DNA of 33,962 nucleotides, from contig CAKZRU010000050.1 of NCBI GenBank assembly GCA_937146725.1, positions 1-33,962 on the forward strand, given 5' to 3'. The DNA comes from an uncultured Myxococcales bacterium. Lineage in GTDB: Bacteria; Myxococcota_A; Bradymonadia; UBA7976; VGTA01. The position numbers were made by a program, and so were the translations under genes. Below, one piece after another: positions 17,884-25,747 of the stretch. Numbering within the stretch: position 1 is the stretch's first letter; the number at the start of each line of letters is the position of its first letter. A model generated the notes under the pieces. It was not told the DNA's origin. It was given only the letters and a program-made list of their open reading frames with translations, and searched no databases.

Positions 17884-17931
17884 CTACCACTCTCCTCTGT
17901 CAGTGTTTTTTAATCATAAAAAGTATGTGTA

Positions 17932-17960
17932 AATATAGCGAAAGGTAAGGATAAGTACAA
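17932..17960 (-). promoter_or_regulatory. Candidate sigma70-type promoter of the DUF1592 block
   Basis: On the minus strand, TTGTAC (17955-17960), a 17-base spacer and TATATT (17932-17937) end about 48 bases before the ATG at 17883. The -10 box matches 5 of 6 consensus bases and the -35 box 3 of 6. The 114-base interval between this gene and 17998 holds no other clear feature. Confidence 0.4.
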
Positions 17961-17997
17961 AGGTAAGTTAGCTTTAAAGTTAAGTAAATGACCGTTG

Positions 17998-18579
17998 TTA
18001 GTCTTTATTGATATTGGAAGCGATCGACACCGGTAGGCCAAGAGCACGCAGTGCATAGGCATCTCTCAACTTAACGCCCATTAACGATCGTCTTTGTTCT
18101 TCCTTAAGTACTTGACATAAAAGTTGTGCTTCAAGACGCATCGAGCTGGTATGTACTTTTAAATAATCCCCATGACTGTGGTGTACTTCGATAAAGTCTT
18201 GACCCGCTTGATACCTAAAATTGGTGATTTCTGACCATTTCCATTCGCTTCTTTTTGCGTTTTGATCTCTATAAATAAAGGCCTGCTGAGTCCACAATAG
18301 GCAGGTCTCATCACTAAGCACCTTTAAAGCGCTCAAGACCATAGTCATCATCCCCGCAAGGATTGCGCCCAAACCTATGATGAGTAAGAAGATCGAATCA
18401 GGAATCGCTTGATGGAAAAAGATTCCACAACAAGCACTACCGACAAGCAGTAGTAAAACGCCCAAACCCCAAGCAGGATATAAGCGCTGTCTTGGATCGG
18501 GTCTAAGCCAAGCGATTGCTTCTTTTAATTCACGCTGATCTGTTTCGCTTGGATTTAAGTCGGTGAGCTTACTGGGCAT
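17998..18579 (-). CDS. Small membrane protein with PH-like cytoplasmic domain
   Basis: The frame is open from 18654, but the ATG at 18579 (MPSKLTDLNPS) is preferred. It overlaps the end of the preceding gene by 11 bases and has AAGAAG upstream, giving 193 residues. Two transmembrane segments lie at about 34-56 and 61-84. The segment after them (about 88-150; LLWTQQAFIYRD...WSEITNFRY...DFIEVHHSHGDYLKV) has the strand pattern of bacterial PH-like domains, with a Trp-Ser-Glu-Ile turn. The overlap suggests translational coupling to the binding-protein-like lipoprotein. Role unknown; a membrane accessory is inferred. Confidence 0.7.
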   Translation of the reverse strand: MPSKLTDLNPSETDQRELKEAIAWLRPDPRQRLYPAWGLGVLLLLVGSACCGIFFHQAIPDSIFLLIIGLGAILAGMMTMVLSALKVLSDETCLLWTQQAFIYRDQNAKRSEWKWSEITNFRYQAGQDFIEVHHSHGDYLKVHTSSMRLEAQLLCQVLKEEQRRSLMGVKLRDAYALRALGLPVSIASNINKD

Positions 18580-20728
18580 CTTCTTGGTCTGAGTCAACCG
18601 ACTGTTCTCTTGTCTGTTCCCTTGCTTGTTCCATTGTCGTGGACTCACTTGCACTTTCTGAGGAATGAGCAGAATCTTCTGCTTGTGGCTTAGATAAAGA
18701 GTTTTCTAATTCTGCTTGAGCTTTAAACAATCGAAACTGCTGGTTATGAACTTCGATTTCATAGAGCTCTTTTAAGGCGTTATTTTTAGTAAAGTCTAGG
18801 CCAATCAGATACTTGGAACTAATGGTAAGTTTCGAAAAGGCTTCTTTTAAAGTGATTTGCTTGACTTCACTCAGCCTAATCGCCTCATCAATAAACAGTA
18901 AAACATCTTGCATAAGCGCATCAAGAATCTGAGCCCCTCGTCCTACTTCTTTAACCAATGTTTGATCAAGAGCTTTAAAAGAGTCAGATTCCTTAAGCAC
19001 CGGACTTACAGTTCTAGCACCTTCTAAATAACGTCCGACTTGGTCAAGTACGCTTTGATCATACAGACTTGGCCACAAAATAAAACGTCGGTATGTGTCC
19101 TTACCCTGTTCTCCCTCAAGCGCAAGTACTTGGCTAAATTGCTGTCGCGGTGCCGACCATAAGCCCTTTGAGGCTAGATGTGTAACCAATGAGGTAATAC
19201 TTAGGGTTGGTAAGGAGGTAAAGATGAAAGTATCAACCGGCCATTTCCTTAATTCTTGGGCAACCGTTTCCCAATTTTCAGTGGAACTCAACATACGATA
19301 TTTTATATTTTTTATCCCTAAGTGACTCAATTCGGTTTGAAAGCTTTGGAGAAGCTTCATACCTAGCTTACCTTGAGGCAATAGGATACCCACACCTTGA
19401 CTCTTATTTTGGTTGGCGACCTTAGCGAGCGAACTGATAATGAGTTTTTGATCTGGAAAGATCCGCCAAATCGGTGCTTGGCTTGAGTTTTCTTGTTTGT
19501 CAGTGATCGCCGTTTCCGCTGTTGCCTTACTCGTGTCATTGCCTGCCGGTTTGTTGCTAGGCTCTTGAATCGCAAGATTTGATTTACTTTGCTCTATCTC
19601 TTGCTCTGTCTCTAGTGGATATGGGGTTAAAATAAATAAAGGTCTTTGTTGAGTTTTGACCGCGGCTAAAACTTCTTGATGTAGTGCTTGATTGGGTGTG
19701 ACAGCGATGAGCGCATCAACTTCGCTTCTTAATTCGGCAATTCTTGTACTGACCGAGTCCTTGCCTTCGACTTGAATATCCAAGCGTTCCAACTCGACTC
19801 TTTCTCCTTGCTGCTCACGCTGGTCAACAAAAAGCGGAGTGGACTCGGCTAACAGAATATTAAGAGGGCTTATACGCGCCTCTTTTTGTTCTGCTTCTTT
19901 TTGATTTACTCTTAATTCCAAGGGTAACCATAACTGTAAGTAGGGCGTCACTCCTCGCCTTTGCTCAACGCTTAAATGATTAAAGTGATTTAAGTTTGAA
20001 CTTGCTTTTTCTTGGTTTTTTTCTTGTTTTTTTTCTTGGGTCTTGTTTGGAGCTGTCGTTGACTTGGTGCTAGCCGTGGACTCTGCTTTAGGATCTTTAC
20101 TCAGTTTACTTGCCTGGTCCTCTTGCTTTGCCTGGCCCTCTTGCTTTGCGTTGCTTTCAACGGTTGAGGTTGGCGTAGACTTTAGACTGTGATCAAGACG
20201 CTTTACCTTTTCATGCTGAGCATGATTTCTTTCGTCACAGCCTCGAAGTGCTTCTTCAAGTAATAAGCGTGTACCTTGTGGCAAACTTTTAGCTTTAGGC
20301 CAATATACGCGTCTTAAAGGCCCTTCGGTGAGTAAGCATTCGCCTGCCCTAGCCTTAAAAAGTAAGCGATATAATGTCGCCCTTTGTCGTAATTGCTTAT
20401 CGGCATTTACCTGTAATTCTTTAAGACGACTTGCTGCTTTTTTAGGCTTTTCAAACCCCAAAATGACCGCTTGATAAAAAAGTGACTGAGAGAGTAAAGC
20501 TCCATCGCCTGGTAAGCGACTAAGCAATGCTCTCAAGGTATTCCAATCACCTTTTAAAAAGGCTTGGTTTGCAGCACTAAGATTGGGATCATTTGGGGGT
20601 GGAGGAGGCTCTAAACCTGTTGGTACTTGAGTACATGCAAAGCTACTTAGGGTAAGAGCGATGAGAGCAACTCCCCTCTTAAAAACTTTGACCTTTGTAT
20701 AGGATGTGTGCTGCTGTTTTAAGCTCAT
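18569..20728 (-). CDS. Lipoprotein with periplasmic-binding-protein type 1 fold (LpoA/LppC- or YraM-like)
   Basis: The longest frame starts with TTG at 20770. ATGs at 20761 and 20728 are possible; 20728 gives the best lipoprotein signal (ending SSFAC, Cys32) and 719 residues, although its AGAGG lies close to the start. A PPPPP linker and a helical TPR-like part follow (about 45-170), then a highly charged Lys/Gln/Ser linker (about 180-250), then a two-lobed region resembling amino-acid-type binding proteins: SPLNILLAEST, VDALIAVTPNQ, GVGILLPQGKLGMKLLQSF, DTFIFTSLPT and YLIGLDFTKN. The layout of helical repeats plus binding fold resembles LpoA, the outer-membrane activator of a peptidoglycan synthase, but the similarity is by architecture only. 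The C-terminal tail is Glu/Ser/Gln-rich. Confidence 0.68.
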   Translation of the reverse strand: MSLKQQHTSYTKVKVFKRGVALIALTLSSFACTQVPTGLEPPPPPNDPNLSAANQAFLKGDWNTLRALLSRLPGDGALLSQSLFYQAVILGFEKPKKAASRLKELQVNADKQLRQRATLYRLLFKARAGECLLTEGPLRRVYWPKAKSLPQGTRLLLEEALRGCDERNHAQHEKVKRLDHSLKSTPTSTVESNAKQEGQAKQEDQASKLSKDPKAESTASTKSTTAPNKTQEKKQEKNQEKASSNLNHFNHLSVEQRRGVTPYLQLWLPLELRVNQKEAEQKEARISPLNILLAESTPLFVDQREQQGERVELERLDIQVEGKDSVSTRIAELRSEVDALIAVTPNQALHQEVLAAVKTQQRPLFILTPYPLETEQEIEQSKSNLAIQEPSNKPAGNDTSKATAETAITDKQENSSQAPIWRIFPDQKLIISSLAKVANQNKSQGVGILLPQGKLGMKLLQSFQTELSHLGIKNIKYRMLSSTENWETVAQELRKWPVDTFIFTSLPTLSITSLVTHLASKGLWSAPRQQFSQVLALEGEQGKDTYRRFILWPSLYDQSVLDQVGRYLEGARTVSPVLKESDSFKALDQTLVKEVGRGAQILDALMQDVLLFIDEAIRLSEVKQITLKEAFSKLTISSKYLIGLDFTKNNALKELYEIEVHNQQFRLFKAQAELENSLSKPQAEDSAHSSESASESTTMEQAREQTREQSVDSDQEDAQ

Positions 20729-20789
20729 TGCCTCTGCTACTATGTTAAATAAATAAATCATTCTGACCAATCAGGATCACCCTAATATA

Positions 20790-22004
20790 CTAATGATGAT
20801 CGGTGATTTTTTTGATATAAGTGCGTAAATCTTGAGTTTGTGCAAAAAAGTCATGAGTCTGAACTTGTAAAGGGCTTTTAAAGTAAGAGGACAGGGCTTG
20901 AATCACGCCAAACTGCTCTTTTTGTTGCAGATAAACCATCCAACGGACTAAATCTGCCGCCAAAGGCGCTGCTAAAATCGAGTCTGAACCCAACCAATTG
21001 ATTTTCATTTGCATCGGGACTTCAAACCACCCCTCAAAGTCAATATTATCCCAAGCTTCTTTTTCGTCACCTCTAGGCTTGTAATAATGAATATGTACCT
21101 GATGATCAAAGTCATCATATCCCAAAATATCACTCAGCACTGCTCGCTTACTATCAATCTTAGTTTTGCGGTGCTCTGGATGATCCAAAACCTCACCATC
21201 TCGATTCCCTAAAATGTTGGTTGAATACCAACCTTTCACCTGCAAAGCGCGTTGTTTGAGCATTGGTGCAAGCACTGTTTTATACAGAGTTTGACCCGTT
21301 TTACCATCCTTGCCACACAAGGGGACTTTCTGTTGGACGGCAAACTCTACTAAAGCGGGTATATCAAAGGTCTTGGAAGGCGTAAAGTTAATGCAAGCGC
21401 AGCCTTCACTGATCGCCGCATAGGCGTATAGCATACCCTCATGTATTGTATTTAGGGCAAGAGCTTCGCTAATTGGCAGATCAAGAACCTGCTCAAAGCG
21501 CTCTAAAGACTTATGGTACTGACTTTCAGCCAAGCTTGGCGCGGTACTTGATAGGTCTAAAACAACGACTTGCTCAACTTGTTCTTTAGCTTTGAAGGCC
21601 TTAATATCTTGTTGGAGTTCATGCACAAGCGCACGAAGGCGATCAACTTGCTGAGCTGTTCTCAAGGCTGGATCAAGTTCATCATGAATGGGCGCCGGAT
21701 TTAAAGTGATCCCTGCCTTAACATAAAGTTGATCTAATTCTTCACTCAGTTGGGCTTGTACATTTTGGGGAACAACTTGGTGGTGTTGTGTTGATTCAGC
21801 AAGTGAAGCAAGCGCTACATCCCAACCACCAAAGCGCATTTGCTTGAGCGGTACCAAGGGTAGTTGGCTAAAGTCTGGCTCTTGTTCAGAGGGCAAAGCA
21901 AAGCTTTGAGGTCGTCCACTCGCCGAGGAAAGACCGGCACTGATTAAGGTTGTGGCAACTGCACCTTTGACTCCAATTATGAGAACACCTACAGCTTGCT
22001 TCAT
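20790..22004 (-). CDS. ino1: Myo-inositol-phosphate synthase (inositol-3-phosphate synthase)
   Basis: The frame starts at 22022, but that ATG is part of the AAGGAG that serves the ATG at 22004 nine bases downstream, so the shorter form (404 residues) is chosen. The N-terminal nucleotide-binding loop is VGVLIIGVKGAVATTL. Diagnostic blocks are LCGKDGKTGQTLYKTVLAP, GWYSTNILGNRDGEVL, KTKIDSKRAVLSDILGY and INWLGSDSILAAPLAADLVRW. The family converts glucose 6-phosphate to inositol 1-phosphate with bound NAD. Inositol could feed phosphatidylinositol-type lipids or an osmolyte; no further inositol gene is visible. It is transcribed away from the starch locus and lies 61 bases upstream of the binding-protein-like gene, possibly as one unit. 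Confidence 0.9.
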   Translation of the reverse strand: MKQAVGVLIIGVKGAVATTLISAGLSSASGRPQSFALPSEQEPDFSQLPLVPLKQMRFGGWDVALASLAESTQHHQVVPQNVQAQLSEELDQLYVKAGITLNPAPIHDELDPALRTAQQVDRLRALVHELQQDIKAFKAKEQVEQVVVLDLSSTAPSLAESQYHKSLERFEQVLDLPISEALALNTIHEGMLYAYAAISEGCACINFTPSKTFDIPALVEFAVQQKVPLCGKDGKTGQTLYKTVLAPMLKQRALQVKGWYSTNILGNRDGEVLDHPEHRKTKIDSKRAVLSDILGYDDFDHQVHIHYYKPRGDEKEAWDNIDFEGWFEVPMQMKINWLGSDSILAAPLAADLVRWMVYLQQKEQFGVIQALSSYFKSPLQVQTHDFFAQTQDLRTYIKKITDHH

Positions 22005-22039
22005 ACGTAATGACTCCTTCATTTAGGTGCTTAGATTGA

Positions 22040-22067
22040 AGACTATGTCCCAAAAAATCAATGTCAA
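22040..22067 (-). promoter_or_regulatory. Candidate sigma70-type promoter of ino1
   Basis: A perfect TTGACA (22062-22067, minus strand), a 16-base spacer and a weak TAGTCT (22040-22045) end about 36 bases before the ATG at 22004. Confidence 0.4.
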
Positions 22068-22095
22068 GTTCAAAGAAAGCATAAGCTAAGACTTG

Positions 22096-22124
22096 TATTC
22101 ATGATCGGTTCGAGTGAATATACT
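22096..22124 (+). promoter_or_regulatory. Candidate sigma70-type promoter of the starch locus
   Basis: TATTCA (22096-22101), a 17-base spacer and TATACT (22119-22124; 5 of 6 matches) lie 43 bases upstream of the ATG at 22168. It is divergent from the ino1 promoter candidate. No clear operator palindrome is seen between them. Confidence 0.3.
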
Positions 22125-22167
22125 TCATAGACTCTAGTGTCAAACTCTTCTCTCTACAGAGTGATAT

Positions 22168-23643
22168 ATGCAAGATATCCTAACATTCTATGTGAGAAGA
22201 CTGCTCTCACGTATATTTTATTTTTTTCTGTGTCTTTTATCTTGGAATTTTGTTGTACAAGCTTTTCTTATTGCATCAAGTCCAAGAGCCTTTGCAGACC
22301 AGAGCCTCAATACATCCAAGTCAAAGCCCAAGTTCTTTTTTGGGTCTTATGGCCGGGTAGGGTTTTCAAGTAATCCCCAAGGTGGTGAAGGGTACAGGCA
22401 TCAAGTCACAGCCTATGCACCTAGGCTGATTGAAGATAATTATCTGGAACTCGATTTGGGCTATCATGCTTATCGGGGCAAGCATGCCCAAGTGGATGTC
22501 ATCACTACTCTTTCAGCCTTTGATCAGTTTTTTCATTACAATGGCCAAGCCGATGCTCAAATTGCGATTCGCCGAGCATATGTAGAGGCGAAACGAATTG
22601 GTGGTTCATCTTTATGGGCCTCTTTAGGAAGTCGCTGGCTTCGTGGTAATGATATTTACTTAATGAACTTTTGGCCCCTTGATGATTTAAACACAATGGG
22701 CCTCACCTTAGGTCACCAAGGTCAGCAACATGATTTTTGGGTGCATGCCGGTGTAAGTCGCCTTAATCATCGTAGCCAAACCCAATATGTCAACGTACCC
22801 TCAGCGACTAACTTTGGGGCTGAATCAGTTTTGATGCTTAACCGACAGCGTTTAATTTTAGCTTCACTTTATGAGCGTCGCTATAAAATCGGCTCTCAAT
22901 CTAAAACAGCGGGATGGAAATGGAAGCTTTATAGCGAATATCATGCCTTACCCTCTGGGAAAGAAACGCTTGAGGGTAGCTTTACAGAACAACGTACCTT
23001 ACCCGATGACGCCGGTTTAGTTGCAGGTATCCAACTAGGGGTTTGGGGCCTTGCTCATCAAGCCAATCACCTAAACCTTTGGGCAAGATATGCCAAGGGC
23101 TTAGCGATTTATGATGAACTTGGTACACCACAGGCAATGGCTAATGATCGGCGCTCATGGTCGGCGCAAGAATGGCGCTTGGCTTTAGCAGGAAATTGGC
23201 AAATTGATCGTAAAGGTCTGCTCAGTTTACAATGGGGTAGTTATATCAGACATTATCAAGATGCTGATGCGATCAAGGTGGACTATGATGATCGCTTAGA
23301 AGGCAGTGCTGTGATTAGGCCACAACTTAATTTAAAGGGCTTTTTTACACCAGCTGTTGAAGCCTCGGCTCAATGGAGTCAAGCGCAGGGCAGTCATCCG
23401 GTTGATCTCTCAACAAAAGCCGCTCAAATCTATCAATTTGCCTTTATTCCTGCTTTGAGCTTTAGTCGCGCTCAAATCAATGCCTACAGTCGACCACAGC
23501 TTCGTTTAATCTATGCGGTGAGCCTACTTAATGATGCGGCTCTCGCTCGTTATGCGCAAGCGGACCCCCGAGCACAGCATACGGTCAGTCATTATCTTGG
23601 TGCTCGAGCCGAATGGTGGTTTGGACGAGGTGGAGGTTACTAA
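22168..23643 (+). CDS. Maltoporin-like (LamB-type) outer-membrane barrel
   Basis: This is a 491-residue protein. A long signal peptide probably ends at RAFA (residue 43). The mature part is rich in alternating strands and aromatic residues: FFGSYGRVGFSSN at the start, WASLGSRWLRGNDIYLMNFWPLDD in the middle, and a C-terminal SHYLGARAEWWFGRGGGY with the aromatic end found in sugar porins. Length and the GxRxxRGNDIYLxxFW block fit LamB-type maltodextrin porins, but sequence alone leaves other carbohydrate porins possible. Its stop overlaps the start of the first amylase by one base, which supports a maltodextrin role: surface amylases cut starch and the barrel admits the products. No inner-membrane transporter is present in the window. 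Confidence 0.75.
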   Translation: MQDILTFYVRRLLSRIFYFFLCLLSWNFVVQAFLIASSPRAFADQSLNTSKSKPKFFFGSYGRVGFSSNPQGGEGYRHQVTAYAPRLIEDNYLELDLGYHAYRGKHAQVDVITTLSAFDQFFHYNGQADAQIAIRRAYVEAKRIGGSSLWASLGSRWLRGNDIYLMNFWPLDDLNTMGLTLGHQGQQHDFWVHAGVSRLNHRSQTQYVNVPSATNFGAESVLMLNRQRLILASLYERRYKIGSQSKTAGWKWKLYSEYHALPSGKETLEGSFTEQRTLPDDAGLVAGIQLGVWGLAHQANHLNLWARYAKGLAIYDELGTPQAMANDRRSWSAQEWRLALAGNWQIDRKGLLSLQWGSYIRHYQDADAIKVDYDDRLEGSAVIRPQLNLKGFFTPAVEASAQWSQAQGSHPVDLSTKAAQIYQFAFIPALSFSRAQINAYSRPQLRLIYAVSLLNDAALARYAQADPRAQHTVSHYLGARAEWWFGRGGGY

Positions 23644-25736
23644 TGTTTGTTCAATCATCTATGCGTTTTTTACTATGTTCCTTAAGCATGCTGTTGCTTT
23701 TACAATGTAGCCCACCTTCCCAAGTGAATATGAGCTTTAATCGCCGAACCTTTGTGAAAGACTGGCGTGATGAGGTGATTTACCAAATTGTGGTCGATCG
23801 CTTTGCCGATGGAGATCCAAACAATAATTTCAACGTCGATCTCCGTAAAGAAGCCGCTTATCATGGCGGAGATTGGCAAGGCATCATTGATAAACTTGGA
23901 TATCTTGACGATCTTGGTGTGACCGCCTTATGGATTAGTCCGGTTGTCCGCAATGTAGAAGAAGATGCCGGCTTTGCAAGCTATCACGGTTATTGGACTC
24001 AAAGTTTTATTGATACCAACTTACATTTTGGTGATTTAGCGGCCTTGCAGCGTATGGTTGATGCCTGCCACCAACGAGGGATCAAGGTGATCTTAGATGT
24101 GGTGACCAATCATATTGGCCAACTCTTCTATTATGATATCAACCGTAATGGACAACCTGATATTGTGTTCTTTGGTGGTGGTGGCCCAGGCTCTGGAAGC
24201 CAAAATAGTGATCAGGCTTCTGACCTGCGTCGAGCAAGTGAATGGGATCCGGAATATGACAGTCGTGGTGTGCAAGCCTTTACCGCATTGGGAGAAAATG
24301 GTCTTGCACCGGTAGAATGGGTAGAGATGCCAGAAATTAACCGAACACCTCCCGAACCGGTCGGCTTTCAAAACCCTAATTGGTATAACCGTAAAGGCCG
24401 AGTAACGGTTTGGGAAAATGAAGCACAAGCCAGTTTTGAGTATCGTCGTGAGCAAGAGATCAAAGGGGATTTCCCTGGTGGCCTCAAAGATCTTGCAACG
24501 CATCGCAGTGATGTCAGACAGGCCTTGACGGAGGTTTTTGCCTATTGGATTCAAGAAGCGGGCTTTGATGGCTTCCGTATTGATACTCTCAAGCACCAAG
24601 AAGCGGGTTTCTTTGATGTATTTTCCTCAAATATTCGTAAGTTTGCGCATGATATGGGTAAAAATAACTTTTTAATGTTTGGCGAAGCCTTTGATGGTAA
24701 TGATGAACTCTTAGGAAGCTACACCCATGGCGAAGGCGTTGATTCGGTCTTTTATTTTTCGGCCTATTACCGAGTCTTTATGAATGTCTTTGCCCAAGGT
24801 GGCCCCACCACTGGGATCAAAGCCTTATTTGAAGAACGAAGGGCTAAGCTAAGCGAGCCCTCCATTGTGAGCGAAACCGTTGACAGAGTCTGTAAGCTAG
24901 CTTGTGCCAAAGCAAGTGAAAGCGATCCCAGATGCGCTACCGGCTTTAATGCCTGTGTAGAAACCCTCACCAATGAAGGCCTAGAAAGATACAGTATGGG
25001 TACAAAGTACTTAGGACCCACCAATGCCGAAGGTCTACCTTTAAGTCCTAGTCAGCTTTTGATCAACTTTTTAGATAATCATGATGTACCTCGCTTTTTA
25101 TACAGTGCAACGCCTGCTCTAAATGCGGATGAATCCAATCAAGCTCATGAGCAAAAAATAGCCATTGGTCACCAACGCTTACGCTCTGCCTTAGCTTATT
25201 TACTCACCATTGATGGGATTCCCTGCATTTATTATGGAACCGAACAAAACTTTAGTGGTGGACCGGATCCCTCAAATCGTGAAGATATGTGGCGTTCTGG
25301 GTTTTCACAGCAGGGTGAAACTTATCTTTACATGAAACAGCTCATCAAGCTTCGTAAAGAACTTCCTGCCTTGCGCCGAGGAACTGTTAACTTTGTTTGG
25401 ACCTCAGATGAACAAGCACACCGGCAAAGTTCAGTGGCTCACCCACCGGTTCAAGGGGCTGGTCTACTGGCTTTTGAACGCTCTACCGCCGAACAAACTG
25501 TGTTAGTGGTTATCAATAGTAACGATCCCGATTTAACTGCTAGTGAGCAAGCACCAAGACTTGATGTCAGCGTAAATAATGAGGGTCAGGGCATGAAGGT
25601 ATCCTTCCCACCTAATACCAAACTCAAAGATCTTCTCGATCCTAGCTCAACCCAAGAGTTTACTGTCAATGCATCAGGTGAGCTCATCGTCAGTCTTCCT
25701 CCTCGCAGTGCAAGAGTGCTTGTGCTTGCTGAGTAG
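23643..25736 (+). CDS. GH13 alpha-amylase-family lipoprotein
   Basis: The frame opens at 23613, but the ATG at 23643 overlaps the porin stop (TAATG) and has GGAGG upstream, giving 697 residues. The lipoprotein-like signal ends LLLLQC. All four GH13 regions are present: DVVTNH (152-157), GFRIDTLKH with nucleophile Asp314, FGEAFD with acid/base Glu348, and FLDNHD with His480 and Asp481. EVIYQIVVDRFADGDPNNN at the N-terminus marks the start of the barrel and suggests a calcium site. An insertion with four Cys (CKLACAKASESDPRC and FNACVE) lies between regions III and IV. A beta-sandwich domain closes the protein. It hydrolyses or transfers alpha-1,4-glucan, probably at the cell surface. Confidence 0.93.
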   Translation: MFVQSSMRFLLCSLSMLLLLQCSPPSQVNMSFNRRTFVKDWRDEVIYQIVVDRFADGDPNNNFNVDLRKEAAYHGGDWQGIIDKLGYLDDLGVTALWISPVVRNVEEDAGFASYHGYWTQSFIDTNLHFGDLAALQRMVDACHQRGIKVILDVVTNHIGQLFYYDINRNGQPDIVFFGGGGPGSGSQNSDQASDLRRASEWDPEYDSRGVQAFTALGENGLAPVEWVEMPEINRTPPEPVGFQNPNWYNRKGRVTVWENEAQASFEYRREQEIKGDFPGGLKDLATHRSDVRQALTEVFAYWIQEAGFDGFRIDTLKHQEAGFFDVFSSNIRKFAHDMGKNNFLMFGEAFDGNDELLGSYTHGEGVDSVFYFSAYYRVFMNVFAQGGPTTGIKALFEERRAKLSEPSIVSETVDRVCKLACAKASESDPRCATGFNACVETLTNEGLERYSMGTKYLGPTNAEGLPLSPSQLLINFLDNHDVPRFLYSATPALNADESNQAHEQKIAIGHQRLRSALAYLLTIDGIPCIYYGTEQNFSGGPDPSNREDMWRSGFSQQGETYLYMKQLIKLRKELPALRRGTVNFVWTSDEQAHRQSSVAHPPVQGAGLLAFERSTAEQTVLVVINSNDPDLTASEQAPRLDVSVNNEGQGMKVSFPPNTKLKDLLDPSSTQEFTVNASGELIVSLPPRSARVLVLAE

Positions 25737-25747
25737 GTGCAGTGATT

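Noticed and set aside
22103..22118. GGTTCGAGT resembling a tRNA T-loop
   Set aside because: No matching acceptor, D or anticodon stems and no CCA are found around it.
22137..22373. 78-codon frame before the sugar porin
   Set aside because: It overlaps the porin signal peptide in another frame and stops inside the gene; the porin frame has the signal peptide and barrel.
24093..24599. 168-codon minus-strand frame
   Set aside because: It is antisense to the catalytic core of the first amylase, whose conserved regions prove the plus-strand frame.
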